Source of the DNA: Eopsaltria australis
Lineage: Eukaryota > Chordata > Aves > Passeriformes > Petroicidae
Assembly (NCBI GenBank): GCA_034509425.1
Contig: JAVTVJ010000441.1
Span: 186,001 to 250,000, forward strand
DNA length: 64,000 bases
Direction: 5' to 3'
Shown one piece after another: positions 1 through 12,590 of the stretch. The position numbers were made by a program, and so were the translations under genes. Below the pieces are notes generated by a model that had not been told where the DNA came from, ran no database searches, and was given only the letters and a program-made list of their open reading frames with translations. The stretch's first letter is position 1. The number at the start of each line of letters is the position of its first letter.

Positions 1-3000
1 AGGCAAGGCAAGGTTTTCCTTTGGGTGGGACCCTGTCACCCTTACCGCCTCCTTTGTCAGCCTGAGATTAGATGGCTCTGATTTGCCCAACCTAGGGCTA
101 TGTTTTGGGATTCCCTGGAAGTTTACCTGGAACCAGGCTGCTGCCTGCTTAATAGGTGCTTCTCGTGCAAACACACCCCAACTGCAAAACTGGCTGCTGA
201 GCAGATTTATACCTGTACCATTGACTGCTTGTGCAATCCATGTTGCATAATTCTGACAGTACTGGTAAGACATTCCTGTCTGGAGTGAGAAGGTGGAGTG
301 CACACACTGGGGTCTTTAGGGTTGGGATTTACACATTTTCTGGTCTGGTTGGGTCTGAGTTGGAGGAGTCCCTGGGAAACATCCTTTTTGGAGGCAAGGA
401 CAGCTCTGAGAGGGAAGGGGTATTAAGAAAATGAGGACTTGTTAGTTTACTGCTCCCCTTGACTGTGACTTGAGAAGCATCATTGGGATGAGTTATGATC
501 TTTCTTCCTTTAGAGGTTTGCAGTGCTGTTGACATTGCACTGATACACAGAAAAAGTTGTTGATGTTTAAACACAAATGTTTGCCATAGCATAAGGAAAA
601 ATGAGAACAACTGAGCACCCCACATAAAACACCCTCTGAGCCTGGAGTAATTAGTTCAGTTTCATAGCCTGATTTCCAGAAAGAGAAAGAACAGAACAAA
701 CATCAGAAAAGAATGAAATTTGGGGGGCCCAAGGGGACTGTTTCCATACAGTGGTAATCAACCAGAATGGTGTTATTTGGTCCAGAAAGGAGGCACCTGG
801 GGACTCCGATTGCACCACTCAAGGGACTGAGTGGCAAAGTGGGAACTTGAACAACTGCTGAATTTTTTGCAGAGAGCCAGGATGCAAGACTGAAAGAGTA
901 AATTTAAAGTTACTCTAAAGAGCCCTCTCCTTTTTCCAGCGTAGTGGGGGTTTGTGGAACTGTATAATTGCAAAGGAGTGGCTGGGAAACAATGTGCTGG
1001 GGTTATGCCCATGGAGGCTTTCTAAAGATTGCATTAATTCTGTATTAATAATTGCAGAGGAAGTACTGGTTTGTGTTTTAGCCAGAGCTTTGCTTGAGCA
1101 GCCTTTGCAGGCATTGCACAAGATGTGGTGGGTGTTGCTGCCCTTTATGCTGCTGATGGGCACTACAAACTGAGGCTGCTTCCTGCAGGAGCACGCAAAT
1201 AATCTTTATTGCTTTCAGTAGTCCTGTGAATGAGTAAGAGCCTCAGGACTGAATGTTCTACTGTTCTGAGCTCCTTTCTTCATAACTTCTCGAGGTTTTC
1301 TTTTGCCATTTTGACATGGGCAACTCTTCCTTCCCTGAGTTTCGTATGTGCTCTCTTCATTAGGAGTGGTGACCTTCTGGATACTGCTCCTTTTCTTTTC
1401 CCTTAAGTTCAAAGAAGTTCAGTATTTACATAAGCAGCTTGCTTGCTATTTTACTGCTTTCTGGCATAATCTCTCTTGAATGCTTTTCTGAAAATAGTCT
1501 ATCCAAGTAAAAATATGAGGTAAAAATGTCAAAGCAGAATACTTAGAAATAGCTATAATTTTGAGTTGTATCAAATAGAAACCCAAGCCTTTGCTGTTGA
1601 TTACAGAGAGGTGTTTTAACTTCTTCTGCAGGTGTTTTTTAGGTTGTTAACTGGAATTTTTGACCTACTGAAAAATAATCCAAAACAACTCTCACTAAAT
1701 TTGGTATCAGGGCTACAGCACTGTGAACTTGGTGTAAAGCAAAAAGAAGGCTGCAAAGCACCACTTCATTATACTGGATTGCTGCATCAATAATGTAGCA
1801 ATGTAATTTCTTGGAGGGAAAATAATGGGCTCTAATGATGTGACCAGTGTGTTTACTGATACTGTAGCACAATTAATTGTGGCTTTCTTGCAATTAAGTG
1901 CTGCAAACAATTTCTGTTAAAAGTGGATGCAGGGCATTTGAGCACAACTTTCTCCATCCAAGGAGATTGTCCCCACTCTTTTGGGATTATCCAGTCCCAA
2001 ATGATGGGAGTGGGTTTCCCTGTTCATCATTTAGTGGTGTGCCAGAGGCTGCTACTCTGCTTTCTTACACCCATGTTTTGTGACAATTGTGGGGACTGAC
2101 CTTGGGGAAAAGCGCCATGGAGGGACTGTGGATTTCAAGGCTTTGCCTGCATGTCTTTCCCCATGGGATTGTGGATAACAGGACTGAGGTCTTGGTGGAG
2201 GTCTGTCATCTTTCTGACATCACTGGATGTGTCTGAGAGGCTGGTGGTGCTTGGCAGAGTGGTGTACCCTCAGGGAAAGGTTTGATCTCACTGAGAAAAG
2301 CAGCTGGTGGCCCCTTTTGTGGTATCCAGGCATGGTGTTGGGAGGAGACCCTGGGGGAAGGCAGAGCGAGCCATGAGGCAGGGTGGGCTGCTCAGACAGC
2401 GAGTAGTCTCTATATTTTATTCAATTGTGGCCAAAACTCAGGGGTGGAGGGTGGTTACAATGTTTGGGTTGGGTTGATGAATGCTGCTTCTATTTTGTGT
2501 CATTCAACACACTCCTGTGTTGATTCTCTGAAGCCTGAAAAAAGTTCAGCTTGCTGCCAGCCTTCCCTTCCATGGGGGAAAATGATGTATTCTCTCCTAA
2601 ATCTCTGGTTTCCATAACATTTGGAGTTGTCAGCAGCCGTCCTTTGTGCTGGAGTCCTTGTCCAGAGTGGATGGAGTGGGTGGTTTCTGGGGGATGGTGG
2701 AGGAACTGGCAGGCATGTGCCACCATGTAAAACTCATTTTCTTAGAAACGAGGTAAGAAATGCAACTTCCCATTTTGCAAGGATTTTGATAAATGGATCT
2801 GCATATTCTCATTCATATTTCTTGTAAACTCCCTGAGCAGTCATGCTTGTGTCACGTACAGAGGACAGAGGCTTACAGGAACTGCAGCTCTGGCTCCTGA
2901 CAGGGTGGGTTATAGGCACTGCCAAGGATCCTGATGTCTTTGGCAGGCAAAGCTCTCACTGGTTTGGTATTGGTGGATTCCAAAGTGTTTTCCTGCCTTC

Positions 3001-6000
3001 TTTGCTATGTACTATGGGTGGGAGGGGGGATAGAGAATAGAGGGAATAAATTTCTCTAAGTACTTTATAATGCACTTTTGTCCCCCACTTTGAAACTGAA
3101 TGGGATGTTTATGAAGAGATTTTGAGTGAGAGTTTTCTGTTGGAAGATTTATTTTGTGATATGAAATGAAAGAATTCTTCAGTCTCATCTTTTAATTTGT
3201 TATAAAAGAGCCAAAATGACACATTTAATCATTTTCTAACCATACACTTTCAAAACTGTGTTTATCTGATCTTTTTACCACAGAGGATAATTGGCTTATA
3301 CAAAACTAAGTATTTTCTGGTAGCAGGTTACTTGTTTTTAAATATGTATGTAGCAGCTTTTCTTTAAAAAAGACTGTGCCAGGGAGAGGTCATACTTCAG
3401 TTCATGCAAGTGGCAGCAAGCGTTTAAAAAGTGGGACGCTGCAAGGAGCAGAGAGAAACAGTTGTGGGTATCTGTGTGATGTAAACTTGAGACTGGGAAG
3501 GTTTCCCATTTATTTACCTGAAAAGAGGAGCTCAGCCTTTCATGGGGATTTGCAGGAGTTTTGCCGGTAGCCTTTTCTGTTAATAAACGCTTGCCTCTAC
3601 CTGGAGGTGCTATGTACAGACATTTAGTGTACTGCAGACTACCTGTAGATATAAGTCCCCTAGGGAATGGCAAACTAATGGTGGTGATGAAGCTTCCTCC
3701 CTGGGAACAAGGGGGAGCTTCTTATGTGCTTGGGCCATGGGCCAGGCTTATTTTTTCTTGGATTTGCTACATGAATTTGGTGTCAGCTTTCTTCCAAAGA
3801 GAACAAAATCATAGTTTATTTTATTTATAGAGCTGTGTGATTTATACCCTGAGATATGTCTCAGTGGTTTCAAATTACAGAGAAGGATGGAAATACTGGC
3901 TGATTTTCCCCTTACCCTGTCTGTAGACTTTGAGCAGCAGATCCCAACCTAAAACTCCACAACTGGTAAAGAAAGCACAATTTAGTTTCATGGCCTCAAG
4001 TATTACTGTAAACCTTCCCAAAATTTCTGCTCCTAATATCTGATGGTGTGCTACAATGATCTTTCTTAGTCTTACCATTATTGTGAGAGAAAGTGTCTTC
4101 AGTTTCATTTAGGTAAATACATCATCAGGCAGATCTGATGGTTGAAGAGTGGGAAAGATCCATTGAAGTCAATATAACTGTGTTTAAAAAAAAAAAAGAG
4201 GAAAGAAAGAACTCATCCACCAAATGAGTCTGTGACCGGGTATCTTGTCAGGTTATTGAGAGCTGACCTAGATGTACATACTTGTGTTAATCACCATGTT
4301 TTACTGCGGTTTCTGCTCCTGAAGTGTGCTTGTTGGAGAAAAACATCTTATATTTGAACTTCTGTACAGTACTTCCCTCCTTAGACAGTTTTCAGTGATA
4401 CCAGCCTTTGTGTCTGAAGCACTGCTGTGGAGAAGCTGTTGATGGAAGCTGTCTGTAACACACACTTGAAATGAGTGGCTGGTGGGGACATCAGCACACA
4501 GTATGTCACTGCTTTGGCGTGCCACCCATTTTTGAGGGCAGCTTAAGGATGTTATCCAGATATAGCAAATACTCTACAGTCTGTTGCCATCAGGTTGCCC
4601 AATGCCTCTCCCAGTGAATGCAAATGATTTTCTGACAGGGAGTCATTTGAGGCAGTCCTGCTGCCTCAGGGTGCTGGATAAGCTGTCAGCTAGTGCCAAT
4701 TTGCCTCTGTTTTACATGTGTAAATGTAGTGTTGGGAAACACCACCTCCCTGGAGCGGTGTAGGAACCAACCTTGTACTTGTGCAGCTATTTCAGTCTGG
4801 TGATGTTGAGGCTTGCTGTCACCTCACTGTTCATGCAGGAGAGCACCAGTGGCAAATGCAGTTGTAACTATCTAGGGAGGGAATTTGATGCCTCTCATTT
4901 TGGTGCAGCATCAGCTGCCTAACTGTGGGAGCTTTTTCCCTGACTATTGGGAAGCTGGAAGGGATGTAAAGTAGGGGTAGGTACTGCCTTTGCATATGGA
5001 AATAGTACATCTCCTGACATGCCCAGTCTGGCTCATTGCCCTGCACCAGCCCTGTGCTCTGCCAGGTGGAAGCCATACAGAGATTCTGGGGAGTTGGGGT
5101 CTCTGTGCTCCCCTTTCTCTTAGCTGTGAGCCTGGGGATGCTGATGGGCTGGTAAGGAGATGCTCTGTTGGTGTCTCACTCTTTGTCTCTGTGAGCAGGA
5201 TGCCTGGCTTTGATCTTTTCAAAGACAGTATCATGGAAGCCTAGTAGAAACCAAAAGCTTAAGTGCTTTGACTTCTTGATCTCCATTGCAGAGCCAGACC
5301 ACTCCTTTCAGCCCTGTGCACTGTTCACTGTTTGGAAGCCTAGTTGCTTCCAAAGACATGGGGCCAAGAGGAGGGTCTTTGAAAGTCTTTGCTCAGAGGT
5401 GACCTTTGCTGCCAGCACCGTGTCCCTCAGCGCACCAGTGCTGGGAGGCTGGCACCGTCCCCTGGGAGGTTCTCTCAGGAGGTCTGTGAGCTCTGGATGT
5501 TTTCCGAGACTGTAGTAGGGCCTCTGTGCAGCAGCTGGTCACATTTGGAAACTCTGTACCTTTTTATGGCAGCAGAGGGAACCAGGAGGCTTAACAAGTC
5601 CTGTTGGCTCCTCCAGAGAAGGAAGGAGGGATTTATGGTCTTTAAATAAAAGTAATAAAAAGCCAAATATGTTTTCTGATTTGTGCAAAGTGAATGCCTA
5701 AACTTGGAGGAAACTGAGGGGAGATTTATGCATCATGTGTTGTCCTGCACGCATGTGAGTGATTCCTTGAGAGAAAGTAAGAGTTAAGGGAGGTGGCAAA
5801 GAAGGGTGGATCCCTGCAGGAATAGCAATTACCATACTGTGGGAACATGGGACACTGCCCTTTCTGTTCTTGCACACATGCACTGAACCTCGAAAGACAC
5901 CTGGAATCTGAACAACATTTCATGCCAAGACATCTATCCAGAAAAAAAATACATGGACAAGGGGGAATAACCTTGCTTTCCTGAGATGATGCTGTTTGGG

Positions 6001-7236
6001 TGTCAGGATCAATACCTGAAAGAACACAGATAGACAGACTCTTTTCTTGCAATGTATCATTACTCCTCTCTGGAAAGTACATGTGCCTGGATGAAGGGTA
6101 TGTATGTTTGCAATGCAAGGATCCAGATTTGACTGAAATTTAAATGTCCACATTTGTATTTGATTGCTTGCTGTCTGCTAGCCAGCAGCACTGTGGAAAT
6201 TAAGAGATCTGTTTGACCAACTAAACTGAATTTCAGTTTTGGTTGCTCAGGAACACTGCTGTGAGTGGCTTTCATACTGACTCAGCATCCCCCCCAAAAT
6301 GTGGGTAGCAGATGTCTTAGATCACTTCTTCAGTGGGGCCAGCTGTTGATATGCCTCAAAGGAAAATATGTAGTTGTTCATTGCATGGGTTTGGCAAATG
6401 ATACTGTGCTGCCCGCATTTGAAAACCTAGCTCAGCATCCACCTCCATGGTTTATTTGCAAGGTGTTGATGGTACCTGAGGCAGTGCTGCTCCACCCCCT
6501 TGCAGGGTGTGAGCTGATACAGTCAGGCTTGTAGCAAATACAATTGTCAGCAAGCAGTGAGGGTGCACTGGGAATTTGAAATAGTTCTGTCCTTGCAGTA
6601 TTTCAGTGATATGTCCATAATTGCTTCTTTAGTTGTAGATGTTGGGTTTGTGATCTGTAACAAAAGACAAGGGAAGCAGGAAGGTATGAGTAATGTTCCT
6701 GTGTCAAAAGCACTGGCTGTATTCCTGTGTGGAGTGAGTTCTGAAGGCTCCTTCCAGTCCTTCCCTTCTATCACCCTGTACCAACTGAACTCCATGGGAA
6801 TTGTTTTCCCTCTCTGTCTTGCTCTTCCTCAAGCAGCGGCTGTATCTTGAGTCAGATAATCCCATGTTTCTTGATAGGATGATGCTGGGCTGCCAAAAGT
6901 CTGCAGTTGCAGTTACAGCAGGTGTTACAACATTAGGTGCTGCCCTCTGCCATGTTCACTCCTGCCTTTCTTCATCTATAAGTCAAGGCTGGGTTGATTT
7001 TGAGATGGTCACAGAATGGAGGGATAAAACCCTTCCACCCTTATTTAATGTAGTATCTGTAGAGCAGTGTAGTCAAACCCCACAGTGTATCTGCTGCATG
7101 GCTCTCCTCCCACTCCTTTAAGGGTGCCTGGAGGGAAGGATCAGCTTTGCATGGTGCCCAGGAAGGTTGCAGCAGATCCATTCAGTATTTGAGAGCTTCA
7201 ACAGTTTTCGAGGCCGATGGCTTATTTTTACCCATG
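1..7236. other. Gene-free host sequence
   Basis: No exon, RNA gene or repeat that I recognise. The open frames are short, overlap on both strands and have no recognisable protein motif. There is a short A-rich run near 4184. The stretch reads as intron or intergenic DNA. Confidence 0.6.
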
Positions 7237-7413
7237 GATGTTGTCCTGGGTTAGGCCAGAGGAGTCAAAATCTAGGAAGTGATCTGGGCTGCAGGAATGC
7301 AGGAAGAAATACAACTTCCTTCCTGCGAGAGAGAGAGCCAATAATCAGGTAGTTTTAAGAATTGATAGGTAGGTAAACCAATTAAAAAGTTAGTCCGCCT
7401 TCAAGGAAAAAAC

Positions 7414-7422
7414 CATATATAA
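7414..7422 (+). promoter_or_regulatory. TATA box of solo LTR copy 1
   Basis: ATATATAAG lies about 170 bp into the LTR. The same box sits at the same relative place in copy 2 (23786-23793). Transcription would start about 25-30 bp downstream (inference). Confidence 0.6.
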
Positions 7423-8734
7423 GCAGAGACTCTCTGACGCTCTTCCTCTTTGGACTTGCTGCTGCTGTGTAGAGAGGAGCAGCTCCTGCTTCTCTCACTG
7501 GTAAGGCCCCCCCCTACCTCCTTCCGAAGGAGGGATGGGGGGGGGGAAGGGAGGTTTTACGGCAGCCGTGCCGCTGCAGCCGGGCAGGCATGGGGGAGGA
7601 ACGGCTGGAATCTTCAGCAGATACAGCTCAGCGGGTGTGCCAGCTACACAAGAGGGAGAGCCAAGCCCCTGCTCCGGGCCAGGCAAGGACCAGGCCGGAC
7701 TCCATCCAGCTCGGGCCAGGCCCTGCCCTGTCACCCCAGGCCTAGATGGCCCCAGCAGGCCGAGCCAGCTTGGCCGAGCCAAGCAGAGACTCTGAGAGCG
7801 TCTGGCATTCAGCTCGGACCTGTTCAAGCAGCCCGGCAAAGAGCACGTGATCTTTACACTGCCGGAGAGAGAGAGAGACAGAGATTAACTCTCTCCATGC
7901 CTGGACTAAACTCACAGACACCCATCCTTCCTCGCAGAGAGAGGAACGAGTGAAGACATTTACATAGTGCAGCGCAGAGACTTTACAGTCAGTGAGGAAA
8001 GCAGAACTGATACCTAGAAGGAGGTGCATGAGAAGTTGCTTCAAAAATGAAGCTGAAAACTCTTTTGGAGAACCATGGTTGGGGACTGAGCTAATAAATT
8101 CTCTGTAATATATGAAGATATAGTCCAAAGGGGGATGTGAGGTTCTTATTGCAGCCAATGAACTGAAATACCTAAGTACAGACAAGTAAGTGTTGAAAAG
8201 TACAGCCTGATGAGAAACTAGAACCAAGAGAGAGGAGAGGCTGTGATCCAGAGCCCTGGTCCCGGGGAGAATGCTAGAGAACCTGAGTTGTCAGGAGAAC
8301 CTGTGCTGCTAAGCACAGAAGAAAGGATTTTTCTTTGTTGCTGCAATTGAACTAAGCATCCTTAAAACAGGTACCCTGTGGACTGTTCATAACCCACCAG
8401 AGTGGCTGTGGGAAGGCTACTGGTGTGGGAGAGATCCACCATTAAGCTAGACTTTACTCCGGGCGGCGGTTAATGGTGAGGCAGAAGACCCATAAAAACT
8501 GTATTTTTCCTACAGAAGATCCATAGTGTAAGCAAAAGAAACTTCTCTTCCTAAATGAACTGGAACAAGAGCTGTTTCTGAGGTGGTAAACTGACTGGAG
8601 GTCGAAGTGTTGTCTTTTGTATGTTGTCAGGGAGAATGAAATGGAGAGGTAGGGAAGGAGGGGTAGTCTGGGGAGTTTGTTCTGGTTTTTTCTTGAGTTT
8701 TTTTTTCCTCTTTTCCCTTTGTCTTAGATATATT

Positions 8735-8740
8735 AATAAA
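8735..8740 (+). promoter_or_regulatory. Polyadenylation signal of solo LTR copy 1
   Basis: AATAAA about 140 bp from the LTR end, followed by a T/G-rich stretch. It defines the 3' border of the R region. In copy 2 the matching site reads AATCAA. Confidence 0.6.
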
Positions 8741-8882
8741 ACTTCTTTGTACTTTGTAAAGTTTGAGCCTGCTTTGCCTACTCCTAATCCTTATCTCACA
8801 ACAAGCAATCAAGTAAATTTAGGTAAGTGTGCTGGCATTTAGCCACAAACCTGAATAAGCGAACTAAAACCACGACAGATGT

Positions 8883-9785
8883 GCTGCAGGAAAAAGAAAA
8901 GGTTGGCTTCTGAAAGGCAGGCGTTTCTACAGGTGAATTGCCTTCCCAGCACCTCTCTCTTGCTTCAATGTGTAAACAGTGCAGGCAAGAGCAGTGTCAA
9001 AAAGCTATCAGTGGGTGCAGAAAACATGTCAGAGTGCTTCCCACTGCACTCAGCAGTAACAGGAGCTGCTGAGCATTTGGCTGGAAGCAATAGCAGCAGC
9101 TGCCTCTCCCAAGGCTCCTGTGGCCATGTTCCTTCTGTAGTCATTCCTCCTGGGCATGCTGTGACATGGTCTTTTGCCTGCATCACTGCTGTGCACCTTC
9201 CTAGTTCAGTCCAAGGCAGCACTCCCAGGCTCTCTTCACAAGGTTTCTGCTTCACTTCTAATTTTGGATCGTGAGGTTTCATTTAAAATCCACAGACTAT
9301 GGAAAGTAGTGGGGCTGATTTGGGATTTTTGCCTGAGGCATAACATCCAGCCTGGATGTTCCTCGACTGTCACTGTGATGCATCCTTCAAATAAATTTCT
9401 TAAACTGAAACTTTTTGTTGTGTTGGGAAGTCTAACCTTGTGCCTGTTTCACCAAAGAGGAGGTTGCTGGAGTGACAGTGTCACGTACCATGCGTGGTGC
9501 AGCGTGTTACTAGTTATTGTACATTGTACATTCCAATCATTCTGACTTGGATTTGTTACTAATCAGGAATTACCGTACTGCTGGTGGTCTCTGGTGTTCC
9601 CTATGTATCACTCATAGGGTGAACATCTGCCAGAAGGTGATGTTTTTCCCAAAGTAGAGCTAAGCAGCCATCTCCCCCAACCTCCCTGCGGTTCCCCCAA
9701 AGTTTCAGACTTTCCTAACTTCAATGGGAAATGCCTACAGGCATAGCTGTGAAGAGTTACAGGCAGTCAGTGTTGCTGTGGATCA
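8883..9785. other. Gene-free host sequence between two solo LTRs
   Basis: No recognisable gene or repeat. Overlapping open frames on both strands at 8879-9282 look like chance frames in unique DNA. Confidence 0.5.
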
Positions 9786-9789
9786 TGAC

Positions 9790-10312
9790 TGTTGCCTTTT
9801 CCCCCAGCCTGGAAAAGAAACTCAAGATCATTTTAGCAAGGAGGTAATATAAAAGGGGATCTTTATTTTTAAGGTCTTCAGGAGCAGTTATGGAAAGGTG
9901 TCCATAAAAGCCCACCCCCTCCAGGGGTGAGTACATATTTATAGCTTTTAGGAAATTAGCATAATTGATTAAAAGCACCAATAAGGAGAACAAGTTGTGA
10001 TTCAATTCCCCCCCAGGTCCAGCCCCTTCTCTGGAGCCCCCCTCTCAGCACCGGCTGTACTTGGTTTATGAAAATGTACCTCAGAGTTGTTCTCAGCCTT
10101 GGTTCCCAGGAAGAACCGAGATAGGACAGGGCCTTGCACCCCCCTGGGGCTTGGAGCTCTGGAATTTGTTTTGTCTTTCTGCTTAGGGAAAGGCCATGGA
10201 AAAGTACTGGAAAAACTAGCTATTAATACAGTAGGCTACAGAGCTACAAATATATGTGCAAAGAGTACAGAGAACATATAAAGGAAAAAAAGGCAGAAAC
10301 CAAACGGCATCA
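9790..10312 (-). mobile_element. Solo LTR, class I-like (4-bp duplication)
   Basis: The 523-bp segment is bounded by TGTTGCC on the left and GGCATCA on the right and flanked by a 4-bp duplication TGAC (9786-9789 and 10313-10316). On the minus strand a TATAAATA box (9936-9943) is followed about 70 bp later by AATAAA (9862-9867), which is the normal LTR order. A 4-bp duplication is usual for class I (gamma-like) ERVs. The ends were chosen to fit the duplication, so the exact borders are less sure than those of the 1.6-kb family. Confidence 0.6.
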
Positions 10313-10316
10313 TGAC

Positions 10317-12510
10317 CTATGGCAAAGGAAAGTTGGGAATGCCAGGCTGCGCAGTCCAATCCTATCAAGAATTAAAAGAGATTTTGAAAATAGAAAGCAA
10401 GTGTGGGTTTAAATGATGAATTCCTCATTGTGACCTGTAAAGTGCTGTAAAAATGGAGTTGTCCCTTTAACAATGTGCAAACAGCAACAGGAAAGGGAGC
10501 ATTTAGCCATGTACTTCATGTCTTTCTTTAAACCTCTGAAGCTGTTGGAAGCAGCAGCAGGCTGTCCCCACTGTGCTGGGGTGTCCCGGGATGCCCTGAT
10601 GTCCCTGATACCCTGCTGGGTGATTGATCTACCCCATACAGGTCCTGTGTGGTGGTGATTGTGTATTATGAAGAAGCCCAGCTTAGCATGGGCTATGATA
10701 ATGCTATTTCATATCCTTTTGAGATAATATATAGAGAAATGTTTTTAGAAATTGTGAAAAAGTGTTGCTCTTTCTAAGCATTATTTTCCATCCTTTACAA
10801 ATCCATCCTTCTTCCAGTGTGGGAGGGGTGAACTGATTGGAGATAACTGCTGTAGCCATATGGGTCTGCAAACCAAGTGGATACACTTGATAGCCTAGTA
10901 TTCTAATTTCTGAATTTGTATCAGTGCTGCTGAAAATAGTTTTTTCTTTAGATGCTCTTGCTTCTGCTGCTTCTGGATTATACAAAATATGTCCATAGCA
11001 TTTAGTAGCTTTTTAACTTTTGCAGTTTGGCTTCTGATGGTTGAGTTGCCTTAATTTTCTCTTGATATCCCTTCTATCTCATCCTTCAGCTGGGATGAAA
11101 CTTGAGGTGTGTAGGGATAGGGGGGAGCCACAAAAGTTCATTCCTAACTGATTAGTTAGATCTACTGAGTATGGTCATATGGGTTAGACATAAACTATTA
11201 ACACGTATAACATCTTATTAGGCTTGGGATGGGAAGGGAAAAAGCAGATCACCACTACAGCACCAGTGGAGGGGGTGAAAATAGGATAAGTGGATTTTGG
11301 CTCCACTTTTACTTACTTTTGTGTTTCATAAATGGTTGCTGAATACGTGTTATGCGTGAAGTTACTTCAAAACCTCATCACACCGTGCAGCTGGTTAAAA
11401 GAGCACAGTGAACATCCTGAAAGTCCGTGTACTGTCACTGAAGATACATGCTGATACAGGCTCCGAGTTATTAAAACCGTATTTCCAAACACTTTCCCTC
11501 CCTCTTAGTGCTCTGCTTTCCCAGCCCTGTCACCTGCAAGAGCCCCTGGTGTTAACCAGAGCCATGGAAAATTGCAATTGTAGGATGTCAGGACTGATGG
11601 GGTGGAGTACCCTCCTCCTGCAGCTCCTTTGGCGATATGACTGGTGAGACAGCCAGTGCTGAGGCTCCCTGCCACCAAAGGACCTGGATTTCGGCATCAA
11701 AGTGCAGGGATTTCTTACCAGCATGTGGCCCATGTCTCCCAGTGCATCACCTGGCATTGTTTCTAGTCTTGCATCACCTGGCTTCCTGGGAAGAACGCTT
11801 GATGGTTGCTCTCGGAGAAGCAGGAGTTCCAGGGCCTTCACAGAGAGTGGAGAAAGGCAGTTGAAAAGAGGCATGGGGAACAGCCCAGCTTTTGATAATC
11901 CCTGATTAGGCCACTTGGCACCAGGTTTATCCCCTGAGCTGCTGATAGAACAGTTGGGAATAGCCTCTTGGGAAGGAAGGCCTGGGACTTCCTGAGAAGT
12001 CACGTTTAGGGTAGACATGCTGCAAATACCCCCTCAGCCGTCACTGTGGGAATGCCTGTCACCTGCCTGTCACCTCTAAGCACTGGGGCGGGGGATGGAG
12101 GTATTTTCATGAGGGCCATGAACTCTGTAAAGAATGGGAGAGCCTGAATAAACTTATTTTCCTGATCCTGCCTCGACAAAAGCTACCTTTTAAAAACAAA
12201 AAATACACAACAGGCACTTGTAGTTACTTCTCTGAGAAACAGAAATTACTGTGTTGTGGGGCCTTTGGTCAACAGCTGCTGCAGCAGCCCTGGCCTGGCT
12301 TTGAAATCCCCTGGAACTTGCCAGAGCTATTGAGCAGGTTACGCATTAGCTCTGGGAAATGCCAGGCTGGTCTTGCTGTCAGTGTGTCCCTTCAAAGCCA
12401 AGGGTGGGGTGGTGTGAAGGACCAGTCCCCTCCTGTGTGTTAAGTCCCACTGGTGAGGCAGAGGGATACACTGGGCGTGATGGGGGAGTTTCCTGAAGTG
12501 AACAGTGCTT
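10317..12510. other. Gene-free host sequence
   Basis: No exon or repeat recognised. The longest open frame outside the ERVs (11530-12018, minus, 162 codons) has no recognisable domain, and frames on the other strand overlap it. Confidence 0.5.
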
Positions 12511-12590
12511 AATTATAGAATTATAGGATGGTATGGGTTGGAAGGGACCTTAAAGAACATCTATTTTGACTGCCCTGCCATGAGCAGGGA
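12511..12590 (-). repeat. CR1 LINE 3'-end fragment
   Basis: On the + strand, repeats of AATTATAG are followed by the phrases GGTTGGAAGGGACCTTAAAG and CTGCCATGAGCAGGGA, which are the reverse complement of the avian CR1 3' end. Only about 80 bp remain, so this is a 5'-truncated copy as most bird CR1s are. The element's own direction is minus. Confidence 0.85.

Larger units (their letters stand above)
7242..8877 (+). mobile_element. Solo LTR, long-LTR family, copy 1
   Basis: The element starts TGTCCTGGG, ends ACCACGACA and is flanked by a perfect 5-bp duplication GATGT (7237-7241 and 8878-8882), so it is a complete solo LTR of 1636 bp. A TATA box (ATATATAAG) lies near 7414-7422 and an AATAAA signal at 8735-8740, so it is on the + strand. 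The second copy at 23621 matches along its whole length, and the inverted copy at 17042 matches at both ends and around the polyadenylation region. A GC-rich stretch with a short homopurine run and AG repeats follows the TATA box. Open frames at 7450-7953 are not conserved in copy 2 and are not called. The family name is not assigned; the 5-bp duplication fits class I or III ERVs. Confidence 0.88.

Noticed and set aside
7450..7953. 167-codon frame inside long LTR copy 1
   Set aside because: It lies in a GC-rich LTR segment, the frame is not kept in copy 2, and its composition follows the repeat rather than a protein.
11530..12018. 162-codon minus-strand frame in host DNA
   Set aside because: No domain or motif, overlapping frames on the other strand, no flanking gene structure. 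Treated as chance.
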